Origin: Alkalihalobacillus trypoxylicola
GTDB taxonomy: Bacteria; Bacillota; Bacilli; Bacillales; Bacillaceae_D
Length of the DNA: 64,000 bases
Assembly: GCF_001590785.1 (NCBI RefSeq)
Contig: NZ_LTAO01000040.1
Location: 773-64,772, forward strand
Reading direction: 5' to 3'
The notes beneath the pieces are model-generated. The model made no database searches. It saw only the letters and a program-made list of their open reading frames with translations, and had not been told where the DNA came from. The position numbers were made by a program, and so were the translations under genes. The first letter of the stretch is position 1. Each line of letters begins with the position of its first letter. Below are positions 8,209 through 18,933 of the stretch, one piece after another.

Positions 8209-9186
8209 TTATAGAGAGTATTCATTCGTATAAGTAAAAATAGAACGTTTACCATTCTCTGTTGTAAATTCAAACCGATCATATATTTTGTCTTCATTAT
8301 TTCTAGAGAGAATTCGTTCATAATGATGTAACACCATTGTGATGCCATTTTTATTTTTATACGTTAAAAAGTTAACACCTGAAAACTCATTTTTATGGTC
8401 GTGCTCTAGTAGTTGTCGAAGTAATGTATTATGACATTCAATCAAATCTAAATGAGAGAGTTCATAGGTTTTTAAACTTTTTTCAAAAGAACTTAAAGCT
8501 TGCGGTTCAAGCTCTTGCTTTAATATAGTATACGGGTCAAATTGCTGCTTATGGATATAGAAATGAGCTCCATTTGTTGGTGTATAGGCTTTTATTGGGT
8601 CAGTTGATTCAAATTGTCCATCGCCGATATAGTAGCCTTTAAATTTTTGATTATTAACGACCCATTCTAACTCAAAAGGACAATCATCTAAATCGATTTT
8701 TCTGCCGAGGTCATCCTTTAATACATATCGTTCTTTATTTTTAGAATAGGTATATTGGTAGTAATTGACTTCAGAGAATAAAGTAGATGCCTGAAAATTC
8801 TTTTGATGAATTTGAGCTATTTTCTCCTTAATAACAACTTGTTCTGTAATATCCGTATCAAGACTAACTTTTTCTAATCGACTCTCTAGTGCTAAAAGTA
8901 ACGAATGGTCAAAGCTAATCGTCTCAGGTGGGTCATTTATTTCATGAAGAGACTGCCCTGGGCTATTCACTTCTTCCGCATCATTTAATAGCGGAAGATA
9001 ATCGTTTCCTTCTTTATTTTGTTGAATGAGCGGTAGTTCAACAACGCAACAGATTTCAATTAAAGCTCGGAAAGGCTTCCTTGGCTCAGTCATTATATCC
9101 TTTAAATGGGCTAGATATGTACCCTCATATTGGTCTGTATATAGAACTGTTTTACCTATTAATTGTTGTGCTTTTTTACGATCCAT
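8209..9186 (-). CDS. DUF2777-like protein, function unknown
   Basis: 325 residues, soluble, with no signal peptide. The N-terminus (MDRKKAQQLIGKTVLYTDQYEGTYLAHLKDI...PRKPFRALIEICCVVELP) looks like a small beta-barrel and matches what I recall of the DUF2777 family in Bacillus. A central helical stretch (residues about 95-130) is followed by a tyrosine-rich beta region with two repeated GYYIGDGQFES/AHFYIHKQQFDP-like segments and a C-terminal helix. No catalytic motif is evident. GGAGTGAA precedes the ATG. It is transcribed in the same direction as the telA pair, but a gap of about 120 bases separates them. Confidence 0.8.
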   Translation of the reverse strand: MDRKKAQQLIGKTVLYTDQYEGTYLAHLKDIMTEPRKPFRALIEICCVVELPLIQQNKEGNDYLPLLNDAEEVNSPGQSLHEINDPPETISFDHSLLLALESRLEKVSLDTDITEQVVIKEKIAQIHQKNFQASTLFSEVNYYQYTYSKNKERYVLKDDLGRKIDLDDCPFELEWVVNNQKFKGYYIGDGQFESTDPIKAYTPTNGAHFYIHKQQFDPYTILKQELEPQALSSFEKSLKTYELSHLDLIECHNTLLRQLLEHDHKNEFSGVNFLTYKNKNGITMVLHHYERILSRNNEDKIYDRFEFTTENGKRSIFTYTNEYSL

Positions 9187-9304
9187 AAAAATTCACTCCT
9201 ACTCTGCAAACTTACGTTCAAAGAGATTATAGTTAATTTGAAAAACAAGGTTGGACGTTTGTATTAAATCATGAATGAATCAAGAAAGCAAATTCTCCTC
9301 ATTT

Positions 9305-10216
9305 TTAAGGCTTTTCTCGATTATACCGTAATTCCTGTAAGCGAATGAGATGGTTCATTCTTTCAACCCTTGCTTTTTCTAAAATATTTTGAAAGTCAAT
9401 GATCGTTAATTCCATTTTAGACAATGCTACAAAGATATTATCTTTTTGATTCAGTTGATTTTTTGTTGAAAGAGATAAATACGTATTTAGTAGCTTTGGA
9501 ACATCTTCCTTCAACATCCTTCGAACAATATGCTTTTCTTCGTAATCTAATAAGTCAAAGTCAGGGACTATCTTTGCTATTTGAGTGACAAGGCGGTTTA
9601 GACGATTTTCAATTAGTGGATCAAGTGAAAAGTGAATAACCGAATCAAAATACCTTTTAGATTCTTCAATAAGATGTCCTAAATTTTCTGATTTAGTAGA
9701 TTGTAAACGCTCCTCTTGAACGGACAGTAGCTCTAGACTTCCTTTTGCATCACTACTCCCATGAACAAAGGCCTCGTCTAGACGATGAATCCGAAAGAAT
9801 AAACCGTGAAATGAAGAGGAGTCTCTTATAGATCGCAAATGAGAGCGACCGTCTTTAATATAATGAATGGATGCTTCTTTACAAAAACCAACTCCATTTT
9901 TAGATTTTACATATTTTCTGTAGCAAATAATCGTAACACGTTTATGAATGGGTGAGACCGAATATTTCGTATCATTCATATTTAATTTGATATATTTATG
10001 ATTAACTTTTAATCGAATCGTATATTGTTTATGTTTTCTTCTTATATTACGTTTTTGATTATGATTAGGTGCTTTTTTAATTAGTTGATCTAATACTTTT
10101 TCTGCTTCTTGGATAAGCTTGGCTGTCGCCTCATCACGAAGGAGGTGTTCATCTACAGCCCGGCGATGTGCAGGTGTAAAAAAACGCAGCAATGGTGAAT
10201 CACTGAACTCTTTCAT
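9305..10216 (-). CDS. XpaC-like partner of TelA
   Basis: 303 residues encoded 30 bases downstream of telA. The C-terminal half (from about residue 175) is helical and resembles XpaC, the usual telA neighbour: LIEESKRYFDSVIHF, LDYEEKHIVRRMLKEDVPKLLNTYLSL and MELTIIDFQNILEKARVERM. The N-terminal half is different: a basic stretch (NQKRNIRRKHKQYTIRLKVN) and a beta-rich segment with KRVTIICYRKYVKSK, whose relation to known XpaC is unclear. GGAGGGGG precedes the ATG. The predicted role is to act with TelA in envelope or toxic-anion stress; the assignment to XpaC is moderate. Confidence 0.72.
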   Translation of the reverse strand: MKEFSDSPLLRFFTPAHRRAVDEHLLRDEATAKLIQEAEKVLDQLIKKAPNHNQKRNIRRKHKQYTIRLKVNHKYIKLNMNDTKYSVSPIHKRVTIICYRKYVKSKNGVGFCKEASIHYIKDGRSHLRSIRDSSSFHGLFFRIHRLDEAFVHGSSDAKGSLELLSVQEERLQSTKSENLGHLIEESKRYFDSVIHFSLDPLIENRLNRLVTQIAKIVPDFDLLDYEEKHIVRRMLKEDVPKLLNTYLSLSTKNQLNQKDNIFVALSKMELTIIDFQNILEKARVERMNHLIRLQELRYNREKP

Positions 10217-10246
10217 ATGGGTCCCCCTCCTTAACGATTGTTTCTT

Positions 10247-11269
10247 TTATTTACCTAATAACTTAGTACTCATTTCTTTATTAAGTGTGTCTAATTCGGC
10301 TATAAATTGTTTACCACTTGATACAATTCGTTCATTTGATGCTTCTGTAAGCTCAATGGCTTCGAATACTTGGGTATAAGCTTTGCGAAAAGCTTCGATA
10401 GCAATAGCTGGTTCTTCAAGTGTTTTCAAGGTTTGCTCCGTATTTTCTTTTAGTAATTGTGCATTTGATAATAGCATTGACTCTGTCGCTTCATTTACAT
10501 TACGTACTGCAGAGATTACCTTTTGCTGATTATTTAAAGCTAGCTGTATAGAGGCTGTTACAGTAATAATGTTTTTAGTCATCGTAATGGCATTAAAAAT
10601 CGCTTCTTCAAGCTTTTCATTATTATCGATAATTAAGTCAACAGAAGCTAATGATTGTTGAAGAACCATAACTGCTTGAGACATATTTTTAACCCTTGAA
10701 ATTACTTTGACTTGTCCTTTTTTTAATTCATTCGGGTTATCTTTCCATTCTTCCGTATTCATCTCTTCTTCAAGCATTTGATGAAGTTGATTCCCTTTGT
10801 CAATTTGTTGGTTTAAATTCGTTATTCTTTCTTTGGCGACAATTTTTAATTCTTGAAGCATTAATGTATCTTCTTGAAGTTTATCTTTTCCGCTAAGTAA
10901 TCCTTCAATAATTTGTTCTACCTGTGATTCTACAGTTTGATACTTTTTGGTATACTGTTCAATCGGACTTCGTCTCAATAATTTATTAATAAACTTTTTT
11001 AACTGTCCATCTCGCAAATAATCGGGCTCTAGCTGGCTCACCATTTCTTTTAGTTGAAAAAGCTGATTAGGTAACTGGTTAGATTGATCATTCATCATGT
11101 CTTTTACTGGACGTTTTAAAGCTTCAAGTGATTCACCTGCTTGCTTTTGTTCGTCTTCACCTAAAGATTGAAGTTTTTCAAGCAGTTGCTCGACATTTTT
11201 TTCCTCTTTAAATTGTTCTATGATCGTTGTATGATTTATTTGGTCTTGATTGGATGTTGGATTTGACAA
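10247..11269 (-). CDS. telA: TelA/YaaN-type toxic anion resistance protein
   Basis: 340 residues, almost wholly alpha-helical and soluble, and a member of the TelA family (linked to tellurite and other stress resistance in Bacilli; mechanism not settled). Family marks are YLRDGQLKKFINKLLRRSPIEQYTKKYQTVESQVEQIIEGL, TLMLQELKIVAKERI and, near the end, TKNIITVTASIQLALNNQQKVISAVRNVNEATESML. It is slightly shorter than YaaN (about 386 aa). The start is a TTG seven bases after GAGGAGGG. It leads a two-gene operon with the xpaC-like gene, the usual pairing. Confidence 0.9.
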   Translation of the reverse strand: MSNPTSNQDQINHTTIIEQFKEEKNVEQLLEKLQSLGEDEQKQAGESLEALKRPVKDMMNDQSNQLPNQLFQLKEMVSQLEPDYLRDGQLKKFINKLLRRSPIEQYTKKYQTVESQVEQIIEGLLSGKDKLQEDTLMLQELKIVAKERITNLNQQIDKGNQLHQMLEEEMNTEEWKDNPNELKKGQVKVISRVKNMSQAVMVLQQSLASVDLIIDNNEKLEEAIFNAITMTKNIITVTASIQLALNNQQKVISAVRNVNEATESMLLSNAQLLKENTEQTLKTLEEPAIAIEAFRKAYTQVFEAIELTEASNERIVSSGKQFIAELDTLNKEMSTKLLGK

Positions 11270-11666
11270 GTAAATCCCTCCTCTAAAATAATAAGGTTAT
11301 TGATCTATTTACGAAAAATAGGGAAAGAAAGTTTCAAAATCAAAAAACGCTCTTTTTTATTATAAGTGATTACTTGCTATTATGAAGGATTTAACGTATT
11401 TTTACAATATTCGTGGCTGTGAATCGCGATTTATAAAAGAGTATACAAAATAATCCTTATAACGGGACGTGAAAAAGGCGAACGAAAAATAGTCATATAC
11501 CTTGTTATATTCGGTAATAAACAGATGTCCTCTCCGAATATACTATTAGAGTAAAGTAATCTCCGCCGGATAGAATTGTATTTTTATGCAAAGTATATGT
11601 AGTATTATACAATTGTTTCTATTGAGAAGTAAAAATGTATAAATATAGAAAACCTATAAGACCTTG

Positions 11667-11684
11667 ATAGAAAGCGTTTTCAAT
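11667..11684. promoter_or_regulatory. catabolite-responsive element (cre) upstream of gltA
   Basis: ATAGAAAGCGTTTTCAAT matches the CcpA consensus WWTGNAARCGNWWWCAWW at every position except one (A for the first T). It ends 22 bases before the -35 hexamer of the gltA promoter, which places it where CcpA usually activates rather than blocks transcription. The rest of the 530-base gap between telA and gltA (11270-11666) is AT-rich with no convincing gene or riboswitch. Confidence 0.7.
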
Positions 11685-11706
11685 ATACTGCATATTTAAT
11701 TTTAAT

Positions 11707-11735
11707 TTGCCGAAATGTCAGAAAAATGATATAAT
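11707..11735 (+). promoter_or_regulatory. sigma-A promoter of gltAB
   Basis: TTGCCG at 11707-11712, a 17-bp spacer, and a perfect TATAAT at 11730-11735. The start of transcription is expected near 11742, giving a leader of about 60 nt. Confidence 0.85.
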
Positions 11736-11799
11736 CCTGTATATTAGCTCGAGAAAATTTGGGGAGAGTTGATTGATTTTATTTTTTGGAGAAAGGTTG

Positions 11800-14700
11800 A
11801 TGCCAATGCGGAACGCTGGATACCCGAAGAAACAAGGTCTTTATGACCCGCAATTTGAGCATGACAATTGCGGTATCGGTTTCTTGGCGCATATGAAAGG
11901 GAAGAAATCGCATCAAGTTATAGATGATGCACTTCATATTTTACGTAATTTGGAACACCGAGGTGGCCAAGGAGACGAAGTGAATACTGGTGATGGTGCG
12001 GGTATTCTTCTTCAAATTCCACATCGTTTTTTTAATAAAGTCAACTTAGCGGATGGGATTGAATTACCTTCTGAAGGTGAATACGGTGTTGGAATGCTAT
12101 TTTTGCCGCAAAATGAAGAATTGAGACAGAAATCAGAATCTACTTTAGAGAAGATATTAGTAGAAGAAAAAGTAGATTTGATTCGCTGGAGAGATGTTCC
12201 TACTGATGATTCAATGTTAGGAAATGCGGCTAAATCGGCTATGCCTTTTATTCGACAATTATTTGTTAAAAAACCAGCAAGCTTGAAAGATACTCAGGCT
12301 TTTGAACGGAAATTATATGTAGTTCGAAAAAGAGCAGAAAATGAAATGAATTCATTTATTCCTGATAATGAATCCTTTTATTTTACTAGTCTTTCTAGTA
12401 GAACGATTGTTTATAAGGGAATGCTTACAACTGAGCAGGTCAATCAATTTTATTTAGATATTGATGATGTTGATTTTGAATCAGCCATTGCTCTTGTGCA
12501 TTCTCGTTTTAGTACAAACACTTTCCCAAGCTGGGAGAGAGCTCATCCAAACCGTTATATGATTCATAATGGTGAAATTAATACCGTAAAAGGAAATGTA
12601 AATTGGATGCATGCAAGAGAACAACAATTTGAATCTAAGCTATTTGGCGAAGATATGGAGAAAATTAAGCCTATTATTGACCAAAATGGTAGTGATTCAT
12701 CGATGTTCGACAATGCTTTAGAGTTTTTATCATTATCTGGAAGATCGATGCAGCATACTGCGATGATGATGATTCCTGAGCCGTGGCAAAATGATAAAAA
12801 AATGAGTCCAGAAAAGAAAGCTTTTTATCAATTTCACAGTACTTTGATGGAACCTTGGGACGGTCCAACCGCCATTGTCTTTACAAATGGGGCGCAAATT
12901 GGAGCCTGTTTAGATCGTAATGGCCTTAGACCTTCGCGCTATTATGTAACCAAGGATGACTATATTGTGATGTCCTCAGAGGTGGGAGTGCTAGATATTG
13001 CTCCAGAGAATATCCTCTATAAGGAACGATTGCATCCAGGTCATATGCTTTTAGTAGATACCGAAGAAGGAAGAATCATTCCTGATGAAGAAATAAAGTC
13101 ACAAATTTCACGTGAAAATCCTTATGATAACTGGGTAGAAGAACATTTAATCCATTTAGATGATGTTTTAGAAACCTCTAATGTAGAAAATACCGATTTC
13201 TCACAGCTCAAAGAGCGTCAACTATCGTATGGTTATACTTATGAAGAACTATCAAAGGTCATTACACCTATGGTGAGAGATGGAGTAGACCCAGTAGGTT
13301 CAATGGGGTATGATTCTCCACTAGCTGTTCTTTCTAAAAAGCCACAGCTGTTATACAACTATTTTAAACAATTGTTTGCTCAAGTAACCAATCCACCTAT
13401 TGATGCAATCCGAGAAGAGGTTGTCACCGCAATGGGGACAACGATAGGGGCAGAGCAAAATCTTTTAGAACCAAAACCATCTAGTTGTAGACATATTCAT
13501 CTTCCATATCCGATCATTAATAATGAAGAATTAGCAAAGCTTCGTCATAACAAGATGATTGGATTTAAAGCTAAAACATTATCTATTTTATTTAAGCCAG
13601 AGGAAGAGGAACATTTAGACGTTGCATTAGAACGTTTGTTTAATGAAGCAGACGATGCGATAAAAGAAGGGTACTCTCTTCTTATTTTAAGTGATCGAGG
13701 AATTGATTCAGTAAATGCTCCAATTCCGTCTTTATTAGCCATTTCTGGTCTACACCACCATCTTATTCGAGAGGGGACAAGAACAAAAGTTAGTCTTCTT
13801 TTAGAATCTGGTGAACCTAGAGAGGTACATCATCATGCAGTACTTTTAGGGTACGGTGCAGAAGCCATTAATCCATATTTAGTGTTTGATTCTATTGACC
13901 AGTTAATACAGGATGGTTTAATAGAGGATTATTCTTATATTGAATCTGTTGAACGATATGTAAAAGCTTCCACAAAAGGGATTATGAAAGTTTTATCCAA
14001 GATGGGTATTTCAACGATTCAAAGTTATCGAGGGGCGCAAATTTTTGAGGCCGTTGGTATCTCTGAGTCAGTGATTGGAAAATATTTTACTTGGACGACT
14101 TCAAGAATTGGTGGTATAGATTTATCTGTCATTGAAAAAGAAGTTCTTACAAGGCATGCAAGAGCATTCTCATTACAAGAGGGTGTGGATCAAACATTAG
14201 ATCCAGGTGATGATTTACAGTGGAGAAGAAATGGGGAGCCTCATCAATACAATCCTCATACGATTCACATGTTACAGAATGCCTGTCGTTCGAATAATTA
14301 TTCACTGTTTAAAAAGTATTCAAGTGCTATTAACGAGCAAACAAAAGATCAAACGACGTTAAGAGGTCTTTTGAAATTCAAAAAGCGCTCTTCTATTTCT
14401 ATTGATGAAGTAGAGCCGGCAAGTGAGATATTTAAACGTTTCCGAACAGGTGCGATGTCGTTTGGTTCGATTTCTCAGGAAGCTCATGAAACATTAGCGA
14501 TCGCTATGAATCGAATAGGTGGAAAAAGTAATACGGGAGAAGGTGGGGAAGATCCTGCTCGCTTTACTCCAGATGAAAATGGCGATTTACGAAGAAGTTC
14601 GATTAAGCAAGTAGCATCTGGTCGATTTGGAGTAACTAGTCATTATTTAGTAAACGCAGATGAAATTCAAATTAAGGTTGCGCAAGGTGCAAAGCCTGGT

Positions 14701-16392
14701 GAGGGCGGACAGTTACCTGGAAATAAGGTATATCCGTGGGTCGCTGAAGTTCGAGGCTCTACACCAGGAGTGGGTCTAATTTCTCCACCACCGCATCATG
14801 ATATTTATTCTATCGAGGATTTAGCAGAATTAATTCATGATTTAAAAAATGCTAATCCTACAGCGAAAGTAAGTGTAAAGCTAGTTGCAGGAACTGGGGT
14901 TGGTACAATTGCCGCCGGTGTTGCAAAAGGTAGAGCTGATGGAATTATTATTAGTGGTTATGACGGTGGAACAGGGGCAGCTGCAAGAACAAGTATTAAA
15001 CATACAGGTTTACCTTGGGAAATAGGCTTAGCTGAAACTCACCAAACATTACTTTTAAACAACTTAAGAAGCAGAGTGACATTAGAGACGGACGGTAAAT
15101 TAATGACTGGAAAGGACGTTGTAGTGGCTGCACTATTAGGTGCTGAAGAATTTGCCTTTTCAACGGCGCCGTTAGTCGTATTAGGATGTATTATAATGAG
15201 AGTTTGTCATTTGGATACGTGTCCTGTTGGGATTGCTACTCAAAACCCAGAGCTTCGAAAGAAATATATGGGATCACCAGAACATGTCGTAAATTTCATG
15301 ACTTTTATGGCTGAAGAAATCCGTGAGCTAATGGCTGAATTAGGCTTTAAAACGTTTGATGAAATGATTGGACAGACGGATGCATTAGAATTTAATGAGG
15401 ATGTTGAGAACGAAAAAGCGAAAACAGTGGATTTGTCTAATTTATTATTTAAACCATTAAATTCACCTAAACAACCTTACTGTACGGTTCGACAAGATCA
15501 TTTATTAGATCAATCGTTAGACGAAAGAGTTCTAATGGAAAAAAGTAAACCAGCTATTGAAAAGAAAGAAAAGGTATTTATTGAAAGTGAAGTTAAGAAT
15601 ACCGATCGAGTTGTTGGTACAATTGTAGGTAGTGAAGTAAGTAAACGTTATGGAGCAAAAGGCTTACCTGATGATACGATTAATATTTCATTAAAGGGAT
15701 CTGCGGGTCAAAGTTTGGCAGCTTTTCTACCGAAAGGAATTAGCATTCAATTAGAGGGTGATGCTAATGATTACGCTGGAAAAGGATTGTCAGGAGGTAA
15801 GTTAGTAGTCTTTCCTCCAAAGCAGTCAAGCTTTAAAGCAGAAGAAAATATATTAATTGGAAATACAACGTTTTATGGAGCCACTGCTGGTGAAGCTTAT
15901 ATTAACGGAATAGCAGGAGAGAGATTTGCTGTTCGTAATTCAGGTGCATCAGTTGTTGTAGAGGGCGTTGGTGACCATGGTCTAGAGTATATGACAGGTG
16001 GAGTAGTTGTAAATCTAGGTACGGTTGGAAAGAATTTCGCGGCAGGTATGTCAGGTGGTATAGCTTTTGTTTACGATCCTAAACGAAACTTCGAAGCAAA
16101 ATGTAATCAAGAGATGGTTCTGCTCGAAAAAGTCGAATCTCCAGAAGACAGAGAACTTCTTCATACGTTAATTAGTAAACATGTTTCTTATACGGAGAGT
16201 TCTTTAGGAAAACAGCTATTAGAAAATTGGAATGAATTGATTGAAAGCTTCGTGAAAGTTATTCCTAAAGATTATAAGAGAATGTTAGAGGCTATAAATC
16301 GAGTAAAACAAGAAGGCCTACCTGATGTAGATGCTGTTATGATTGCGTTTGATGAAAACAAAAATGATAAATCTAGAGTAAGTGGTAAATAA
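11800..16392 (+). CDS. gltA: glutamate synthase large subunit (GOGAT alpha)
   Basis: About 1530 residues. It makes glutamate from glutamine and 2-oxoglutarate together with GltB. The N-terminal class II glutaminase domain begins after a short propeptide at Cys in HDNCGIGF, followed by EHRGGQG and [11 protein letters not shown]. The FMN-binding synthase domain is in the middle ([23 protein letters not shown]), with the 3Fe-4S cysteines in [20 protein letters not shown]. The C-terminal beta-helix domain runs from about residue 1270. Start: the open frame extends to a TTG at 11773, but GGAG at 11788 and AAAGG at 11792 favour ATG 11800 or 11806; cleavage to expose the Cys is expected either way. 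Confidence 0.96.
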   Translation: MPMRNAGYPKKQGLYDPQFEHDNCGIGFLAHMKGKKSHQVIDDALHILRNLEHRGGQGDEVNTGDGAGILLQIPHRFFNKVNLADGIELPSEGEYGVGMLFLPQNEELRQKSESTLEKILVEEKVDLIRWRDVPTDDSMLGNAAKSAMPFIRQLFVKKPASLKDTQAFERKLYVVRKRAENEMNSFIPDNESFYFTSLSSRTIVYKGMLTTEQVNQFYLDIDDVDFESAIALVHSRFSTNTFPSWERAHPNRYMIHNGEINTVKGNVNWMHAREQQFESKLFGEDMEKIKPIIDQNGSDSSMFDNALEFLSLSGRSMQHTAMMMIPEPWQNDKKMSPEKKAFYQFHSTLMEPWDGPTAIVFTNGAQIGACLDRNGLRPSRYYVTKDDYIVMSSEVGVLDIAPENILYKERLHPGHMLLVDTEEGRIIPDEEIKSQISRENPYDNWVEEHLIHLDDVLETSNVENTDFSQLKERQLSYGYTYEELSKVITPMVRDGVDPVGSMGYDSPLAVLSKKPQLLYNYFKQLFAQVTNPPIDAIREEVVTAMGTTIGAEQNLLEPKPSSCRHIHLPYPIINNEELAKLRHNKMIGFKAKTLSILFKPEEEEHLDVALERLFNEADDAIKEGYSLLILSDRGIDSVNAPIPSLLAISGLHHHLIREGTRTKVSLLLESGEPREVHHHAVLLGYGAEAINPYLVFDSIDQLIQDGLIEDYSYIESVERYVKASTKGIMKVLSKMGISTIQSYRGAQIFEAVGISESVIGKYFTWTTSRIGGIDLSVIEKEVLTRHARAFSLQEGVDQTLDPGDDLQWRRNGEPHQYNPHTIHMLQNACRSNNYSLFKKYSSAINEQTKDQTTLRGLLKFKKRSSISIDEVEPASEIFKRFRTGAMSFGSISQEAHETLAIAMNRIGGKSNTGEGGEDPARFTPDENGDLRRSSIKQVASGRFGVTSHYLVNADEIQIKVAQGAKPGEGGQLPGNKVYPWVAEVRGSTPGVGLISPPPHHDIYSIEDLAELIHDLKNANPTAKVSVKLVAGTGVGTIAAGVAKGRADGIIISGYDGGTGAAARTSIKHTGLPWEIGLAETHQTLLLNNLRSRVTLETDGKLMTGKDVVVAALLGAEEFAFSTAPLVVLGCIIMRVCHLDTCPVGIATQNPELRKKYMGSPEHVVNFMTFMAEEIRELMAELGFKTFDEMIGQTDALEFNEDVENEKAKTVDLSNLLFKPLNSPKQPYCTVRQDHLLDQSLDERVLMEKSKPAIEKKEKVFIESEVKNTDRVVGTIVGSEVSKRYGAKGLPDDTINISLKGSAGQSLAAFLPKGISIQLEGDANDYAGKGLSGGKLVVFPPKQSSFKAEENILIGNTTFYGATAGEAYINGIAGERFAVRNSGASVVVEGVGDHGLEYMTGGVVVNLGTVGKNFAAGMSGGIAFVYDPKRNFEAKCNQEMVLLEKVESPEDRELLHTLISKHVSYTESSLGKQLLENWNELIESFVKVIPKDYKRMLEAINRVKQEGLPDVDAVMIAFDENKNDKSRVSGK

Positions 16393-16484
16393 AACTTTCA
16401 TAAAGCTGGAACAAGAAGGGGCGTTAAAAACGTCCCCTCTCCATATGAATTCAGTACAAAAGAATGCAGTTTGGAGTGAAGTAA

Positions 16485-17972
16485 ATGGGGAAACCAACAG
16501 GATTTTTAGAATATAAAAGAGAGAACCCTACTAAAAAAGATCCGTTTGAACGGACAAAAAACTGGAAGGAATTTCAAATTTTAATGCCGGAGTCTGCCTT
16601 AAAGCAGCAAGGTGCACGCTGTATGGACTGCGGTGTTCCTTTTTGCCAAACGGGCACGACTATGTCGGGTTCTGGAGAGATAGGCTGTCCGGTTTATAAT
16701 TTAATTCCCGAATGGAATGACCTTGTATATCGAGGTAAATGGAGGGAAGCATTAGATCGTCTTCACAAAACGAACAATTTCCCTGAATTTACAGGTCGTG
16801 TTTGTCCAGCACCATGCGAAGGCTCCTGTACACTGGCAATAAATGATGATAGTGTTACGATAAAAAGTATAGAGTATCATATTATCGAAAGAGGATTTCA
16901 GGAGGGATGGATTTTACCTGAAGTTCCGAAGAAACGTACAGGCAAAAAAGTAGCAATTGTCGGATCTGGACCTGCAGGGTTGGCGGCTGCAGCTCAATTA
17001 AATAAAGCAGGGCACTTAGTTACGGTTTTTGAGAGAGAGGACCGAATAGGTGGGCTATTAACTTATGGGATACCAGATGTAAAGCTTGCAAACCATATTG
17101 TTGAAAGAAGAGTGAAGCTTTTAGAAGAAGAAGGTATTATTTTTCAAACAAACGCTAATATTGGCCAAAATATTCCCGTATCAGTTTTAGAAAAAGAATT
17201 TGATGCAGTCATCTTATGTACCGGAGCTACAAAGCCAAGAGATGTTGAAGTAGAAGGTCGCCAATTAAAAGGTATTCATTTTGCGATGGATTTCCTAACA
17301 GAGAATACAAAGAGCCTTTTAAATTCCGAATTAAAGGATGGCCAATTTATTGATGCTAATGGTAAAAATGTCATTGTTATTGGTGGAGGAGATACAGGTA
17401 CTGATTGTATAACGACTTCAGTAAGACATGGAGCTAAATCGATTACTCAATTTGATATTAACCGATTGAAGTCAGAAAGTAGACCGTCTAATAACCCGTG
17501 GCCCATGTACCCGATTGTTCATCAAGCAGAGGATGGACATAAAGAATCAAATGCGGTCTATGGTGAGGATCCACGCGCTTATCAAGTAATGACTACTAAG
17601 TTTGTAGGAGATGAGCATGGACAAGTTAAAGAGCTTCATACTATTGGTGTAGAAACCGAAATCAATGAAAAAGGTCAAAAAATTAGAAGGCCTATTCCGG
17701 GTACAGAAAAAATTTGGCCTGCTGAATTAATATTATTAGCAGTTGGTTTTACAGGTCCTGAAGAAAAATTAATTCAACAAATGTCATTAAAAACAGATGC
17801 TCGCTCAAATGTTGAAGCGGCATATGGTAAATATCAAACGAGTGCAGAGGGTGTTTTTGCTGCTGGAGATAATCGTCGTGGTCAAAGTCTAGTTGTATGG
17901 GCCATTCATGAGGGACGAGAAGCAGCTAGAGAATGTGACCGTTACTTAATGGGTAGTTCTAATCTGCCGTAA
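16485..17972 (+). CDS. gltB: glutamate synthase small subunit (NADPH-dependent beta subunit)
   Basis: 495 residues. It transfers electrons from NADPH through FAD to the GltA flavin. The N-terminal Fe-S domain carries CMDCGVPFCQTG, GCPVYN and CPAPCEGSC. The FAD site is VAIVGSGPAGLAAAAQLNKAG at about residues 150-170, and the NADPH site is VIVIGGGDTGTDC, followed by the C-terminal FAD motif GVFAAGDNRRGQSLVVWAI. The gene starts 92 bases after gltA; the gap holds a bulged GGGGCGTT/AACGTCCCC hairpin without a T run, likely a processing or stability element rather than a terminator. The two genes should form one operon. Confidence 0.96.
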   Translation: MGKPTGFLEYKRENPTKKDPFERTKNWKEFQILMPESALKQQGARCMDCGVPFCQTGTTMSGSGEIGCPVYNLIPEWNDLVYRGKWREALDRLHKTNNFPEFTGRVCPAPCEGSCTLAINDDSVTIKSIEYHIIERGFQEGWILPEVPKKRTGKKVAIVGSGPAGLAAAAQLNKAGHLVTVFEREDRIGGLLTYGIPDVKLANHIVERRVKLLEEEGIIFQTNANIGQNIPVSVLEKEFDAVILCTGATKPRDVEVEGRQLKGIHFAMDFLTENTKSLLNSELKDGQFIDANGKNVIVIGGGDTGTDCITTSVRHGAKSITQFDINRLKSESRPSNNPWPMYPIVHQAEDGHKESNAVYGEDPRAYQVMTTKFVGDEHGQVKELHTIGVETEINEKGQKIRRPIPGTEKIWPAELILLAVGFTGPEEKLIQQMSLKTDARSNVEAAYGKYQTSAEGVFAAGDNRRGQSLVVWAIHEGREAARECDRYLMGSSNLP

Positions 17973-18078
17973 TACTTTGTTATAAAATCTTCATAAACTT
18001 ATTATAGCCTTTTCTTTACTTTCATGAGAAAATAAGATAAATATCTTATTTAATCTAAAGGGAGAAAGGGCGTTTTTC

Positions 18079-18723
18079 ATGTTCACATGGGTTAAACGAA
18101 GTTTATTAGTCTCAACAGCGCTTCTTTCAATTGGATTAATTGCGACTAATGAAGAGTTTAAGGAAGTACAAGCTGAAGAACCTTTAAAGCTAGCTGGTGC
18201 AAATGCGATAGCTAACAAAGCAACCATATTAAAGCTGAAAGAAAATGATTATGAGTTATTTCATGAGGTTTTACCATCTTCTAGTACGAATAAATATATC
18301 CAACGTGATATATCGTCAGCTAAAATATATACAGATTACATGATCCAATATGCTTATGAAAGTAGTATGACCAAATTTGGTCCTTTTATAGGACAACAGA
18401 TTGAAAAGCCATTTCAAGAAAATATCTTACCGAAGCTTGCAGAGGCTGTTACTGATACTACTAGTAGATTAACGGATGAAGAATGGAAATATGTAAAGCT
18501 CTCGGAAACGCCTATAAACGGGTCAGGTGAGAAAATATTTCATCTGTATCATGAATTAAACGGTGAAGACTTTTTAAGATTTCATGTTAGAAGAGACCAA
18601 CCCCCAAAGCAAGGATATTGGTTTAACTTTCATTATCATACAAATCTTGACCAATATGAGAAGCATCATGAATTAGGGAACATTTATTGGGGTAAAGATC
18701 GTCCACCTAAATGGATGGCGTAA
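18079..18723 (+). CDS. ypjP: YpjP family protein, exported
   Basis: 214 residues. The N-terminal signal peptide (KRSLLVSTALLSIGLIATNE) is followed by a variable region and then the conserved YpjP tail: EKIFHLYHELNGEDFLRFHVRRDQPP, GYWFNFHYHTNLD, HELGNIYWGKDRPPKWM. The function of the family is not known. The histidine- and tryptophan-rich end suggests a folded extracytoplasmic domain. A GGGAGAAAGG site precedes the ATG. It is separated from gltB by about 100 bases and ends at its own terminator. Confidence 0.92.
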   Translation: MFTWVKRSLLVSTALLSIGLIATNEEFKEVQAEEPLKLAGANAIANKATILKLKENDYELFHEVLPSSSTNKYIQRDISSAKIYTDYMIQYAYESSMTKFGPFIGQQIEKPFQENILPKLAEAVTDTTSRLTDEEWKYVKLSETPINGSGEKIFHLYHELNGEDFLRFHVRRDQPPKQGYWFNFHYHTNLDQYEKHHELGNIYWGKDRPPKWMA

Positions 18724-18741
18724 TATAGTTATAGTTCACTT

Positions 18742-18776
18742 AAAAGTGAAATGGGATTGCTCCATTTCACTTTTTG
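18742..18776 (+). terminator. terminator after ypjP
   Basis: The stem AAAAGTGAAATGG/CCATTTCACTTTT with a seven-base loop is followed by further T residues. A near-identical stem is used after the lipoprotein gene at 22.6 kb. Confidence 0.9.
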
Positions 18777-18933
18777 TATTTATAAAATCCTTTCTTCACT
18801 CTCGTCTCTATTCATCCAACACTCAGATTATAAACATAATTGGAAAAAATGGATGTTAGTTAATAAGACTTAATGACTAGGGAGAATTGTTATGATAAAA
18901 TAGACCTACAATAAAAGATGGAGGGACTTCTTG

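Noticed and set aside
7981-8214. Frames on both strands between the ypgR operon and the DUF2777-like gene
   Set aside because: They cross an 18-bp palindrome and a family B repeat and have no translation signals.
11270-11663. Possible leader RNA or small gene between telA and the gltA cre site
   Set aside because: No frame of useful length with a ribosome site, no T-box or riboswitch blocks and no strong hairpin could be found.
16418-16438. Terminator between gltA and gltB
   Set aside because: The stem has a bulge and no T run; the two subunits are needed together, so it is more likely a processing or stability hairpin.
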